64,000 bases of DNA from Candidatus Fermentimicrarchaeum limneticum (GCA_013426015.1 CP058998.1:310001-374000); one strand, 5' to 3'; shown: positions 51,938 through 60,724, numbered from the stretch's first letter. Numbers and translations: made by a program. The notes: generated from the letters alone by a model not told the origin.

Positions 51938-52186
51938 ATGTGGGTAGCTCCTGAATTCCAGAAGTATGTGGATAGGGTCCATGATAGGCTCATAAAGGAA
52001 GGAATCAAGCTCAGCAAGGAGGAGGTTACCCGGCTCATACCTATTATGCAGGAGAACAATGGGAATGGCAGACAGACAATCGTGGTAGTCAAGGAATCGA
52101 AGCTGCGGAGCATGAGAAAAACACATGAAGTCGAAGAGGAACTGTATGGGGTATTGGAAATCCCGGAGATGAGATTACGCAAATAG
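51938..52186 (+). CDS. small basic protein, possible ribbon-helix-helix
   Basis: 82 residues: KMWVAPEFQKYVDRVHDRLIKEGIKLSKEEVTRLIP is a strand plus two helices, as in ribbon-helix-helix proteins. AAAGGAG before ATG 51938 decides the start; TTG 51917 is in frame. Likely DNA-binding. Confidence 0.6.
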   Translation: MWVAPEFQKYVDRVHDRLIKEGIKLSKEEVTRLIPIMQENNGNGRQTIVVVKESKLRSMRKTHEVEEELYGVLEIPEMRLRK

Positions 52187-52242
52187 CAGGAAGGGAGATA
52201 AGGAATCCGCTGAAGGAATACTTCATAGACAGGTTCAACGAG

Positions 52243-52533
52243 ATGTCCCCAGGGGAACAGGCCTGGTATCAATTCGCACTAAGCGTCGGGCTTGTTTTCC
52301 TGATTGCGGTGTTCCTTTGGACTGCGGTAGACGGTGCCAGCAAGGCACGCCAGGTGAGCCAGTTCCTGAGTACCGCAGCCGTCAACTTCTCGAAGCCGTA
52401 TGTCCTATGTGACAACTTCATGGGCTTCCAATTCCCGGCACCGCTGAATTGCTCATGCTCGAATCAGACCTTGCTTCAGGTTTCGGAAACAGCTTCAACA
52501 AATCTTTCCAGTTTAGTTGTATATAAATCATAG
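52243..52533 (+). CDS. membrane protein with exposed Cys domain, 3' end antisense to recombinase
   Basis: 96 residues: amphipathic start, one membrane helix (LSVGLVFLIAVFLWTAV) and a tail with three Cys (CDNFMGFQFPAPLNCSC). The frame is open upstream to within the previous gene, without an ATG. The last 116 bp overlap the 3' end of the minus-strand recombinase, so the natural C terminus may have been altered when that gene arrived. Confidence 0.5.
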   Translation: MSPGEQAWYQFALSVGLVFLIAVFLWTAVDGASKARQVSQFLSTAAVNFSKPYVLCDNFMGFQFPAPLNCSCSNQTLLQVSETASTNLSSLVVYKS

Positions 52534-53089
52534 GCCTTTTTGGGTCATCCCACCCAAACCATTTCATGAACTGATAGGGGTTACTCCAACCATGGTAAAC
52601 AGCAAAGTGCGTAGCTCTGCAATGCCTGAGATAATGCGGGTGCATCTTAAAATCAAGCAGTTCAATATACTCCCTCTCTTTGGTTATAGCTCGAATATCA
52701 AATACCAGATGCGAGAAGATGTTCCATGCTCGGGTTCTGGAATAATGGAATAGCTTGGCGTTCTCATCATCCTTACATTCTCTCCAAGCCCAGATGTCGG
52801 CAGCCATCTTACCTTCAATCCCTTCTTTCGGTATTGGTAAAGTCCTTACTGGTAGCATACTTTTCTTCTTCAGGGTCATAACCTTGAAGATGTATGCCTC
52901 CCTTCCTCCATCTTCCCCTTCCCAAATGTCACGCTTCGTAATTGCAAGCGCCTCGCTCACCCTTGCACCGGTCACATAAAGCGTGTAGAATAATGCACGC
53001 TGCTCAGGATTATGTAACAGCTGGCCCATGTCGAATATCTCCTCCATGCTGTTTATCGCAAAGGGGATTGGCTTCTTGAACAGCGCCAT
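52418..53089 (-). CDS. catalytic-domain-only tyrosine recombinase
   Basis: 223 residues. Only the catalytic domain is present: R in TGARVSEAL, HPHYLRH (H-x-x-R), Trp in WFGWDD and Tyr in MIYIQL. The N-terminal core-binding domain is absent. ATG 53089 is chosen because TTAATATA (minus strand 53112-53119) is 25 bp upstream, as in int; ATG 53110 overlaps that box. Last ~25 residues are poorly conserved in character and antisense to a structural gene. May resolve multimers, invert DNA, or be a second integrase. Confidence 0.8.
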   Translation of the reverse strand: MALFKKPIPFAINSMEEIFDMGQLLHNPEQRALFYTLYVTGARVSEALAITKRDIWEGEDGGREAYIFKVMTLKKKSMLPVRTLPIPKEGIEGKMAADIWAWRECKDDENAKLFHYSRTRAWNIFSHLVFDIRAITKEREYIELLDFKMHPHYLRHCRATHFAVYHGWSNPYQFMKWFGWDDPKRPMIYIQLNWKDLLKLFPKPEARSDSSMSNSAVPGIGSP

Positions 53090-53111
53090 GGTAATGTAAT
53101 AAGCATACAAC

Positions 53112-53119
53112 TATATTAA
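53112..53119 (-). promoter_or_regulatory. promoter of the second recombinase
   Basis: TTAATATA on the minus strand, 25 bp before ATG 53089; same box and spacing as the integrase promoter at 31028. The 180 bp between here and box B copy 2 contain only AT-rich sequence. Confidence 0.6.
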
Positions 53120-53299
53120 CCGGAATATTTTGTCACAGGAAAAAGGTATTAGCCAAACTTTAAACGTGACATTCACCAGTATTATGTCATCTCCCCTATG
53201 GTGCGCGTGGAAATGGTTATTCTACTAACTATAATTATTAAATTAGAGTTTACATATTGGAATTTAGAAAAAAGACTTATAAGGACGTAACTGCTCCCG

Positions 53300-53317
53300 A
53301 AAATATTCACTTATATA
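53300..53317 (+). promoter_or_regulatory. virus promoter box B, copy 2
   Basis: Identical to 47423-47440. The TATA part at 53311-53317 is about 27-33 bp before ATG 53344, so the message is nearly leaderless. Confidence 0.8.
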
Positions 53318-53343
53318 AAACCCCTGCATACTAACCTTATGAC

Positions 53344-53901
53344 ATGGGAGAAATCCCCCAGCCAACCCAAAATGTCATAGTTTCAGGGCAGCTGCATGAC
53401 AAGGAAACGACCAAATGGATGCTGATGTATGATGATCTGCTTGATGCCTTCTACCACGATATGAAGCATGAAGTCAAGGTGACTGATGGGAAAGCGATAA
53501 GATGGATTACGAATAACCCAGATGCAAAGCCATTCCTGAATGAGGAAGGTACTCTTTACATCATCTCAATGCTCAGGGATCCGACAAGCAAGAATACCCT
53601 TATGGGGAACATCAGCGAAGCCGAGGCCTACAAGTTCGCCCTTTCAATATCAGATGCAGTAGCCAAGGGCCTCTTTCTGAACCAGGAGGATTTCGGCATG
53701 GAGACGACTACATGGCCGTTCATAATGGAGAAGATCAGGGATATTGTGTTTTTCGCGCTCACCAGGCCCATAGGGGGAGAGGAGCGCAAGAAGTTCCACG
53801 AAAGCAGGTCGGTAACTGAGGTGACATCCAACCGTCCAGTAGAGCAGAAGAGTTCGGGAGGGTGGAATCTGGGGCCGCTCAAGCTGTTCGGGGGAAGATA
53901 A
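53344..53901 (+). CDS. soluble late protein of unknown function
   Basis: 185 residues, mixed helices (TKWMLMYDDLLDAFYHDMKHE, EAEAYKFALSISDAVAKGLF) and a flexible Ser/Gly tail ending KLFGGR. First gene of the last late operon, before a membrane protein and the ATPase, so it may belong to the assembly machinery. No family recognised. Confidence 0.6.
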   Translation: MGEIPQPTQNVIVSGQLHDKETTKWMLMYDDLLDAFYHDMKHEVKVTDGKAIRWITNNPDAKPFLNEEGTLYIISMLRDPTSKNTLMGNISEAEAYKFALSISDAVAKGLFLNQEDFGMETTTWPFIMEKIRDIVFFALTRPIGGEERKKFHESRSVTEVTSNRPVEQKSSGGWNLGPLKLFGGR

Positions 53902-53918
53902 AAAGGAGGAATGAGATT

Positions 53919-54626
53919 ATGACTGAACTCATACCTGGATTTTCCATACCTCCAGATATGCTAAGCTCCATCATGGGGGCTGCCTTATGGATTAGTTTGA
54001 TAATACTTGCAATCGTCGGCATCATAATATTCATGGCATGGAGGCGGGGGGTGTGGATATTCAAGAAGTTCCCGACCCCCACCATCGTCTTTAATATGCT
54101 GGCAAACGGGCCGGAGGTATACACAAGCTGGCTGAGGTTCTACAAAGACGGAGACAAGGACATGATGGAGCTGAAGAACGGGGATTTCCGAGGCCCGAAA
54201 TTCCCGGACAAGGAGCTGATGTGGGGGGAATACGCCATCCTCGTCATACCTGAAGTCGGTGAGGCCCATCCAACAGGAATAAGCATGGACAAGGTCCAGC
54301 TCGTGGACAAGAATGGTAAAGTCTACGAGAAGGACCTTCTGAAAATACTTCCGTTAATCAGGCACGATTCGAAGACCGCCTTCATAAACGAGCTGGAGAG
54401 GAATTCCACTCTGTTCAAGCTCGAAACCTGGCTGGGCAAATACGGGATTTACATGATTTTTGCAGTAGTCGTCATATTCTCCTTCTTGATATTGCAGAAC
54501 ATCAGCGGGATGATAAGCCAGGCACTAAGCCAGAACACACAAGCAGCAGAGAGGCTGGCGCAGGCATCCGAGAAGCTCGCAGAAGCCGTGAACAGGACGG
54601 GATACATCCTGCCTGGAGGGGGATGA
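53919..54626 (+). CDS. membrane protein with cytoplasmic domain
   Basis: 235 residues: membrane helix (about 17-40), soluble domain (about 50-170), second helix (about 183-203) and an amphipathic coiled tail (LSQNTQAAERLAQASEKLAEAV). GGAGG 53906-53910 precedes ATG 53919. Possibly links the ATPase to the membrane. Confidence 0.65.
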   Translation: MTELIPGFSIPPDMLSSIMGAALWISLIILAIVGIIIFMAWRRGVWIFKKFPTPTIVFNMLANGPEVYTSWLRFYKDGDKDMMELKNGDFRGPKFPDKELMWGEYAILVIPEVGEAHPTGISMDKVQLVDKNGKVYEKDLLKILPLIRHDSKTAFINELERNSTLFKLETWLGKYGIYMIFAVVVIFSFLILQNISGMISQALSQNTQAAERLAQASEKLAEAVNRTGYILPGGG

Positions 54627-55141
54627 TGCCCGAGAAGCCAGTAAAGACTGCGGAATACAACATGGGCGCTCTTGATTATGAGAGGCTGGGCATGTTCATA
54701 ACGACTGCCTCCCAAGCGGTACTCATCCTGCTGAACGATATCATGATTCAGGAGGACCCGTCAAGGATACTCTTCGCAACCGGGGCGGTGTACACCGTAT
54801 ACAGCGAGCTCAGGCGCTTCGCATATGAGAACTCGGATATCCGAAAACGTTTTGATGAGGAATTCGAGGAAGTATTCCAGCTCGCATTGAACGAGGTGAA
54901 TGATAACAAGGCGGTGATAATGGGCATACGGACCATGCAGCGTCCCGAATCCGATATCTGCATGGTGGACTGCCCCTGGGATTTGTACAAGAGGATAAGG
55001 GACCTCTATAACAAGGTGCTCAGTTTGAAGCATGAGTTCGGGTTCGATGTCCCGACGAAAGAAAAGAGGGATCTGAGCAAGGGATTCAAGGAGATGGAGG
55101 ATCTGAAATGGAAGTCCAAAGATATCTCGACCAGCTCATAG
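54626..55141 (+). CDS. soluble helical protein
   Basis: 171 residues, helical, without known domain (YERLGMFITTASQAVLILLNDIM; a Cys pair in DICMVDC). GGAGGGGG before ATG 54626 (ATG 54623 also possible). Overlaps the ATPase gene by 34 bp, indicating coupled translation and a shared process. Confidence 0.6.
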   Translation: MPEKPVKTAEYNMGALDYERLGMFITTASQAVLILLNDIMIQEDPSRILFATGAVYTVYSELRRFAYENSDIRKRFDEEFEEVFQLALNEVNDNKAVIMGIRTMQRPESDICMVDCPWDLYKRIRDLYNKVLSLKHEFGFDVPTKEKRDLSKGFKEMEDLKWKSKDISTSS

Positions 55142-56103
55142 ACAAGAAAGACTTCATCAAGCCGCTTGACAACTTCGCGAAGAAGGAGATAATCCCAAGG
55201 CTTGAGAAGAAGTTCGATGTCTCAATGGTAATCACAGGGGACAAGGGAGTCGGAAAGTCAACGCTCAGCTGGTGGATCAGCGGGTTTATCGACAAGAAAG
55301 CCGACATACTGAGAAACTTCCTCTTCAAGCCATATGCGAAGCAAATCAAGGAAAGGATCTGGACGCTCGAGGAGCGGAGCGTGATAATAATAGACGAGGG
55401 CATCAAGGCGCTTTACAGGCAGAACTGGTACCAGGAAGTCCAGAAGTCGCTTTTCGAGACCCTGAATACCACGAGGATAAAGCACCAGGTGGTAATCGTC
55501 TGCATCCCGAACTTCTACGACCTGAGGAGCAGCTTCACGAAGACGCTGGTGAACTACTGGGTGCACATCCCGGAAAGAGGGTTTGCGGTGATAATGGGGA
55601 AGTCGCCGATTCCTTTCAAGCCGGACCCATGGAACATGAAGCAGAACCTCAAGATATACGAGGAGGCGACGAAGAAGATGTCCGTTTCGGAAATAGCGAA
55701 TGACCTCGAGTTCCAGCTCGGCGTCTACGAGAAAATCCCGAACTACCTCGGCTTCATCCAGTTCCCGCAGATGCCGCCGGAAGAGGAAGTAATCTATAAG
55801 AAATATTCCGACCCCGCGAAGAAGGAGATGAGTTTCGAGGAGCATTACCTTGAGGAGAAGACATCCGACAGGGAGAAGAAGCTGAGGAGCTGCCTCGCAA
55901 AGGCGATGTTCGTGCTGAACAAGAAGATTAGTTCGCCTTGGTCGCAGGCGAGGATATCCGCCGAGCTCGGGATAGACGACGCGACCATTTCGCTATGGCT
56001 CAAGAATTATCGTGCTGAACTGGAGGCTCAAAAGCCTCAGGAGGTGCAGGTAAATGAAAATGCAGTTGTTGCAGATATTGGTAGACCCGAAGGGGCAGTA
56101 TGA
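55108..56103 (+). CDS. P-loop ATPase, packaging or assembly type, with C-terminal HTH
   Basis: 331 residues. Walker A GDKGVGKST (about 44-52), Walker B VIIIDEG (about 92-98), a sensor-like region (RIKHQVVIVCIPNFYDL), and a C-terminal helix-turn-helix (QARISAELGIDDATISLWL). Resembles Zot/HerA-related ATPases of archaeal viruses and plasmids, which move DNA or drive virion assembly. The closest family cannot be fixed by eye. Confidence 0.75.
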   Translation: MEVQRYLDQLIDKKDFIKPLDNFAKKEIIPRLEKKFDVSMVITGDKGVGKSTLSWWISGFIDKKADILRNFLFKPYAKQIKERIWTLEERSVIIIDEGIKALYRQNWYQEVQKSLFETLNTTRIKHQVVIVCIPNFYDLRSSFTKTLVNYWVHIPERGFAVIMGKSPIPFKPDPWNMKQNLKIYEEATKKMSVSEIANDLEFQLGVYEKIPNYLGFIQFPQMPPEEEVIYKKYSDPAKKEMSFEEHYLEEKTSDREKKLRSCLAKAMFVLNKKISSPWSQARISAELGIDDATISLWLKNYRAELEAQKPQEVQVNENAVVADIGRPEGAV

Positions 56104-56248
56104 TCTGCCGACCGGAGGCAGGACCGTATGCTATGTCACAGAGCACATAGACTCTGACATGGTTGGGGAAGGCGTCAGGATTTGGGCGATGGTCGAAATC
56201 CAGGCGGACATGGTGAAGAAAGAGGAGAAGGATGAGGATAGAAGATAA
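56054..56248 (+). CDS. small acidic protein
   Basis: 64 residues, beta-rich with acidic tail (MVKKEEKDEDRR). GGAGGTG at 56040-56046 supports ATG 56054, inside the end of the ATPase gene. Unknown. Confidence 0.55.
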   Translation: MKMQLLQILVDPKGQYDLPTGGRTVCYVTEHIDSDMVGEGVRIWAMVEIQADMVKKEEKDEDRR

Positions 56249-56429
56249 GTTCCTGAATCTTGCAGAGGGACATCTCAACCATCTGCGGGATTACAGGCAC
56301 CGCACTATACTGGACAATGTCTTCGCAGCCATCCTCATACCGCCAATCGTCATAATCCTCATGTCGATTGTCATCAAGAACATCATAATCGAATTCGCAA
56401 AGAATCTATTCGGGGTGTACCAGGAATGA
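56232..56429 (+). CDS. small membrane protein
   Basis: 65 residues: polar helix then one long hydrophobic helix (VFAAILIPPIVIILMSIVI) and a short end. Overlaps both neighbours by a few bases. Confidence 0.55.
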   Translation: MRIEDKFLNLAEGHLNHLRDYRHRTILDNVFAAILIPPIVIILMSIVIKNIIIEFAKNLFGVYQE

Positions 56430-56968
56430 ACTTCCCAAAAATAGACAATAGGTTCTGGTTCGCAATCCCAATCAGCTTCTCTGTCTTATGCGCATTCTTC
56501 ACAATCTCGGTATTCAATTCGTACGCCCAGAAGGTGGATCAGAGGTTCGCAAGCCAGAACAGCAGGATCGGAGAGCTGGATAAGTTCAATGACACATACA
56601 AGCAGCAAGTCAATTCATACCTCGCATACCTCGCCACCGCCCAGAACACCCTCTCGCAGCAGGTCAATTTAACGTCTGAGGATAGCCTTCAGAGGATAAA
56701 CTCGCTGAAAGAACAGGACAAAAACCTCCAGAACCAGCTCGATGCGCTCAACAAGACGCTTCTGGACATCAACTGCACAGGCACGAATACGACCATCATA
56801 TACAACAATACGGTTCAAGTGCCAGTGCAGAATACCACGATAGACAGCCGGACTTGCAGGCAGAAACTCTTGGATTTGCACGGACTCGGGCCTTATTTTG
56901 ACGTGGTAGCCTGCTGCGAACTGAGGCAGGTCGGGTATGCGGATGAGTGCTGTACTTGCTACCGATAA
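56426..56968 (+). CDS. membrane-anchored coiled-coil protein with Cys-rich head
   Basis: 180 residues: one N-terminal membrane helix, a coiled coil of about 90 residues, an Asn/Thr linker and a C-terminal domain with six Cys (CRQKLL...CCELRQVGYADECCTC). A trimeric spike is a fair guess. Last gene of the unit; its stop is 21 bp before the next copy begins. Confidence 0.65.
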   Translation: MNFPKIDNRFWFAIPISFSVLCAFFTISVFNSYAQKVDQRFASQNSRIGELDKFNDTYKQQVNSYLAYLATAQNTLSQQVNLTSEDSLQRINSLKEQDKNLQNQLDALNKTLLDINCTGTNTTIIYNNTVQVPVQNTTIDSRTCRQKLLDLHGLGPYFDVVACCELRQVGYADECCTCYR

Positions 56969-56989
56969 GTTCTGATTCATTTCTCAGAG

Positions 56990-57013
56990 ACTCAAGATCA
57001 GTGTTAGTAAAAC
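56990..57013. repeat. internal attachment-site junction (unit end to unit start)
   Basis: Same sequence as 31001-31024, but preceded by the element's own right end (TTCTCAGAG) instead of lemA. It is what a circular form or a head-to-tail junction would contain (attP-type). Confidence 0.65.
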
Positions 57014-57047
57014 AAATTAATATATGAGTATCCTCCTTAAGTCTATC

Positions 57048-58217
57048 ATGGTATGGACCTTAGACAAAGCCATCCATTACCTCCAAGAGGACAGTTCGAT
57101 AAGCAAGGGGGACAAGGCTCTCATCCTGAAATTCATCAATGAACGGCGGGCGGTCGTGAACCTGTCCGACAGATCCTCACTCAAGATAGTCTCCTTGTTG
57201 AAGAACCTGACGAAGCTGAAGAAGAAGTCCTGGAGCAAATTCCAAGGAAGGGAGGACGTTATAACTTTTGTGGGTACCATCAACTCCTCAGAGCTCGCGC
57301 CGAACACGAAGCAGAATTATAAGACCATGTTCAAGCAGTTCTACCGCTGGCTTGTCAAGGATCCCCATCCCATCGAAATCGAGGACATAAAAGTTACCGT
57401 GCACAATGCGAACAGGAAGCTGCCGGAGAACATGCTTACGGAAGAGGATGTCCTGGAGATGGTCGATGCCTGCGAATGGCTGAGGGACAGGGCTATCATC
57501 ATGACATTGTGGAGCACCGGCGCGAGGGCCTCCGAACTGCTCGGGCTGAAGATAGGCAGCGTAGAGTTCGACGACAATGGGGCGAAGATAAGGCTCTCGG
57601 GCAAGACAGGCGACCGGGTCTGCAGGGTCATCGAGCCCGTTCCGTACCTGAAGGACTGGATCAAGAACCACCCGCTCAAGGACGACATCAACGCCCCCCT
57701 CTGGACGGACATCTCCTATGGGAGCAGGAACCAGCCGCTGAACTATTACGGCCTCCAGCAGATGATAAAAAAGATAGCCCGGAAATGCAGGATTCAGAAG
57801 CCGGCCCATCCCCATGCCTGGAGGAGCAGCCGGGCCACGTACCTCGCGAAGTTCCTGACGACCTCCCAGCTCAAGGCGTTCTTCGGCTGGAGGCAGACCG
57901 CCATGTGCGACGTCTATATCTCCATGCACTCGAAGGACGTGGACGAGGCGATACAGAGGATACACGGCAAGTTGGAAGTGAAAGAGGAAAGGAGCCGCTT
58001 GACCCCTGTCCGATGCCCCCGCTGCAAGAAGCTGAACGGGGCTGAGCTCAACTACTGCGGGGTATGCAGCTACCCCCTGAGGCCGGACGTCGCGATTGCT
58101 CTGGACGAGAAGACGAAGCTGTGGCTCCTGGCAACCCGGGAAGTCCTTAACAACAACCCGAGGCTGAGGGCCGAGTTCGAGAAGGAGCTGGAAAAGTTCC
58201 TGAGGAAGCAAGGTTAA
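57048..58217 (+). CDS. int: integrase, second copy
   Basis: Identical in protein sequence to the integrase at 31059-32228, with the same TATA box at 57017-57024. Catalytic residues complete. Confidence 0.92.
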   Translation: MVWTLDKAIHYLQEDSSISKGDKALILKFINERRAVVNLSDRSSLKIVSLLKNLTKLKKKSWSKFQGREDVITFVGTINSSELAPNTKQNYKTMFKQFYRWLVKDPHPIEIEDIKVTVHNANRKLPENMLTEEDVLEMVDACEWLRDRAIIMTLWSTGARASELLGLKIGSVEFDDNGAKIRLSGKTGDRVCRVIEPVPYLKDWIKNHPLKDDINAPLWTDISYGSRNQPLNYYGLQQMIKKIARKCRIQKPAHPHAWRSSRATYLAKFLTTSQLKAFFGWRQTAMCDVYISMHSKDVDEAIQRIHGKLEVKEERSRLTPVRCPRCKKLNGAELNYCGVCSYPLRPDVAIALDEKTKLWLLATREVLNNNPRLRAEFEKELEKFLRKQG

Positions 58218-58245
58218 TATACTTCCAGAATATAAATAATTCTAT

Positions 58246-58374
58246 ATGGAAATATTGGAGGCACTTAGATATCTGTTTAGTATAATTTTCTTTCTCATAA
58301 TCTTTGGGTTGCCAATTTTTCCAGTCGTAGCGCATTATCTCGGTCGCAAAGAAAGGAGGAAAGCGCAAAGATGA
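58246..58374 (+). CDS. small single-pass membrane protein, second copy
   Basis: Same 42-residue protein as at 32257-32385. Confidence 0.5.
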   Translation: MEILEALRYLFSIIFFLIIFGLPIFPVVAHYLGRKERRKAQR

Positions 58375-58388
58375 GGAAGGAGAAGAAG

Positions 58389-58549
58389 TGAATTTTGGGC
58401 TTTGCTAAGAAAGTCCGTCCTGCTCAGAAAGTCGGCTCATTCGGCGAGTTCTTTAGCAAAGCCTGAATTTTGAGGTAGGGCAGTCGCATGGTAGAACTGC
58501 CAACCATGTAACGCAGGACAGTTTTGTTCCGCGCCCTGCCCCTCCCCCC
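58389..58549 (+). ncRNA. candidate structured RNA region, second copy
   Basis: Same inverted repeats as at 32400-32560. Confidence 0.4.
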
Positions 58550-58627
58550 CTGATATGTTTTATAACAGGGTTATATTTAAGGCTTGCTCTCTCGAACTGT
58601 AAAACTATATGGTACCATAGGGTTTAA

Positions 58628-58697
58628 TGGGCCCGCCCGGGATCGAACCGGGCCCGGGGGGATTCGAACCCCCACTCCAGCCGGGATTTGAACCCGG
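58628..58697 (-). ncRNA. tRNA 3'-end mimic array, second copy
   Basis: The three T-arm hairpins of 32639-32708 are unchanged here. Confidence 0.7.
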
Positions 58698-58738
58698 GTT
58701 GCTGGGTGTAGTTTTGGTCAGACGTGAAAAACGCTGAG

Positions 58739-58795
58739 CGGTGTTACTTCTATATAGAACACCGAGGTAAAAATAAAACGACCTCAGGTCGTTTT
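58739..58795. promoter_or_regulatory. inverted-repeat cluster, second copy
   Basis: Same as 32750-32806. Confidence 0.6.
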
Positions 58796-58874
58796 GTAAT
58801 ATCACTGGAAAGTTACCCCCCTCCACAAGCTTTTAAAAGTATCTGAGAGCGTCTATTATAGGGTGGGCTATGGT

Positions 58875-59063
58875 ATGGCAGACAGGCAGCTCGCGGGATT
58901 CGTCTCAAGATTCAAGGAGAGATACAGAAGAAGCCTCCGCATGAGGAGACTGGTTTTCGAGTTAAACAGGCTGGTAAAAATCCAAAAGGGAAGGAAGCTC
59001 ATGGACAAGGAGCTGGAAAGCAAATGGTATCTCTGGCAGAAATTAGAAGATGAACTCTCTTAA
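58875..59063 (+). CDS. small basic helical protein, second copy
   Basis: Identical to the product at 32886-33074. Confidence 0.55.
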   Translation: MADRQLAGFVSRFKERYRRSLRMRRLVFELNRLVKIQKGRKLMDKELESKWYLWQKLEDELS

Positions 59064-59107
59064 TCATTCAATCATAGCAGAGAACTGCTTCCTGCTTCTT
59101 ATCACTA

Positions 59108-59452
59108 TTATAATTCCCATCTTCTTTGTTTACTTGGTTTATATATAAATGAAGGTTTCTTCTTTTTTCTATTTCTAAACCATTTCACAACAAAATAGAG
59201 TATAGCAAGAACCGTACCAATTATGAATAACATAGGAGATAGAAGGTATATGAAAAGCAAGATTAATGCAATGAGTATGTACTCCCATTTTAGTTTACTT
59301 AATGCCAGAGCGCCGAGTATGATAATGAGAAATGGCGCCAGAAAACATACAGCATATTGTCTCGGTAATATTAATGCGATAGAGACAAGCATAACGAGAA
59401 CAATAAACGCTATTACATAAAAGGCGAATTTCGCCACACCCTCAAAAAACAT
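59108..59452 (-). CDS. multi-pass small membrane protein, second copy
   Basis: Identical to the product at 33119-33463. Confidence 0.6.
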   Translation of the reverse strand: MFFEGVAKFAFYVIAFIVLVMLVSIALILPRQYAVCFLAPFLIIILGALALSKLKWEYILIALILLFIYLLSPMLFIIGTVLAILYFVVKWFRNRKKKKPSFIYKPSKQRRWEL

Positions 59453-59477
59453 TACTTCGCCCGCTACCAAGTAAATC

Positions 59478-59639
59478 CTATTCTAACTTTGTGACTATCA
59501 ACCTTTTAGCCTTCTCATCAATTTCTATAATTAGCTTGTCGTTAGTTTTCAGATTCAACGCTTTCACTACCGCCTTTCTCAGGTAAACCCTGCAGTCCCC
59601 CTGCTTGCTGATATACACTCTTCCAATTTCTTTTTCCAT
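59478..59639 (-). CDS. AbrB/SpoVT-like regulator 1, second copy
   Basis: Identical to the product at 33489-33650. Confidence 0.75.
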   Translation of the reverse strand: MEKEIGRVYISKQGDCRVYLRKAVVKALNLKTNDKLIIEIDEKAKRLIVTKLE

Positions 59640-59774
59640 ATCCCTACTTTTTCCGTTTAGCTTTAAATACGTTATTCTGTTGTATCGCTTATTACGACTG
59701 AAACGATAGGTTTATATACCCCCTGCGTGTAACTCTATTGAAAAGGATGAAATAACCTAAAAGGGTGATTAAGA

Positions 59775-59939
59775 ATGCCTGAAAAATACGCCGATATAAC
59801 TTCCATCTTTGTTGACAGCGAGGGGGCGGGCCGCTTCTACCTGTCCACGAAGATAGTCGAGGAACTGAAAATCAAGAGCGGCGAGCACTTCAAGGTCATA
59901 GTTGATAACGGGAGGATTATTTTCGAGAGGGTGGAGTAG
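59775..59939 (+). CDS. AbrB/SpoVT-like regulator 2, second copy
   Basis: Identical to the product at 33786-33950, with the same divergent promoter region upstream. Confidence 0.72.
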   Translation: MPEKYADITSIFVDSEGAGRFYLSTKIVEELKIKSGEHFKVIVDNGRIIFERVE

Positions 59940-60107
59940 ATGCCAGCAAAACCAGAAGCAGCTCTGCTGGTTGCCAGGCTGAAGCAGGAATGCAAGCCCG
60001 GGCTGGACGATTTCTATTCCCATGCGGATCCGCTAATCCGGGATGTACGTTGCATGGCTGTCAAAATCCTTAACGGAGGTAATGGAAATGGAAAAAATAA
60101 AACTTAA
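59940..60107 (+). CDS. small protein of unknown function, second copy
   Basis: Identical to the product at 33951-34118. Confidence 0.45.
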   Translation: MPAKPEAALLVARLKQECKPGLDDFYSHADPLIRDVRCMAVKILNGGNGNGKNKT

Positions 60108-60315
60108 TGCGAAATGCACTGAGATTAAGACTGTGACGACAGAAACCGATGAAGGCGAGAAGGAGCAGATAAGGACCTCGTTCACAGAAGTGAAAAACAA
60201 GGAGGACGAAGTACCGCCCCAGAAGGTATCCATCACTGGCAAAAAACTCAAGATAGCAGTCGGAGAGGAAATCCAGTTCGAGTTATTCCCGCCGCAAAAG
60301 AAACTGACAGAGTGA
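60088..60315 (+). CDS. small charged protein, second copy
   Basis: Identical to the product at 34099-34326. Confidence 0.6.
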   Translation: MEKIKLNAKCTEIKTVTTETDEGEKEQIRTSFTEVKNKEDEVPPQKVSITGKKLKIAVGEEIQFELFPPQKKLTE

Positions 60316-60401
60316 TGATCATGACTGAATCGAATGAAGTCAGGTGCGGTTGTGAGGCGTGCCGTGCATGGCGTGAGATAAAGAACCCGCTTGGTGGATG
60401 A
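60315..60401 (+). CDS. mini zinc-binding protein, second copy
   Basis: Identical to the product at 34326-34412. Confidence 0.4.
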   Translation: MIMTESNEVRCGCEACRAWREIKNPLGG

Positions 60402-60435
60402 AACGCTACAAGAAACTTTTCGAGGAGGTCCCAGC

Positions 60436-60594
60436 ATGAAAATTTGTTGTTGGATATGCGGAGGGGAGGGTTCAAATTACGAAATTCCAAGAGGAAAAAA
60501 TCCTGACCACACGATAGGGGTATGCAAGTCATGTTACGAAGAATGGTGTGATAAAGTAAAAATTCTGATAAAAAAAGGAGGATTGAGACCATGA
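60436..60594 (+). CDS. small double-CxxC zinc protein, second copy
   Basis: Identical to the product at 34447-34605. Confidence 0.65.
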   Translation: MKICCWICGGEGSNYEIPRGKNPDHTIGVCKSCYEEWCDKVKILIKKGGLRP

Positions 60595-60716
60595 AAATAA
60601 ACATGACCGGAAAGACCGTCGGCGAGGTCGAGCAGGTTCTTGATTCCTTGAGCAAGGCGGGCTTCGTCTGCTCGGTTTCGGGAAGCGTGAATGAGACGGT
60701 TATCAACGCGAGGTAG
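60591..60716 (+). CDS. small protein, helix plus beta, second copy
   Basis: Identical to the product at 34602-34727. Confidence 0.55.
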   Translation: MKINMTGKTVGEVEQVLDSLSKAGFVCSVSGSVNETVINAR

Positions 60717-60724
60717 TCCATCAT

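Larger units (their letters stand above)
31001..56989. mobile_element. integrated virus-like element, complete unit of 25,989 bp
   Basis: The sequence from 31001 reappears at 56990 and continues identically to the end of the window (7,011 bp, an exact coordinate offset of 25,989). The base before each start differs (a versus g), and the flanks differ completely, so 31001 is the border with the chromosome. The unit codes for integrase, regulators, small zinc proteins, fibre and membrane proteins and an ATPase: a provirus or virus-derived plasmid. An early operon (33786-38349), late operons (38396-52533, 53344-56968) and two recombinases are recognised. A circularised-plus-integrated assembly mixture is the main alternative to a true tandem. 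Confidence 0.9.
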
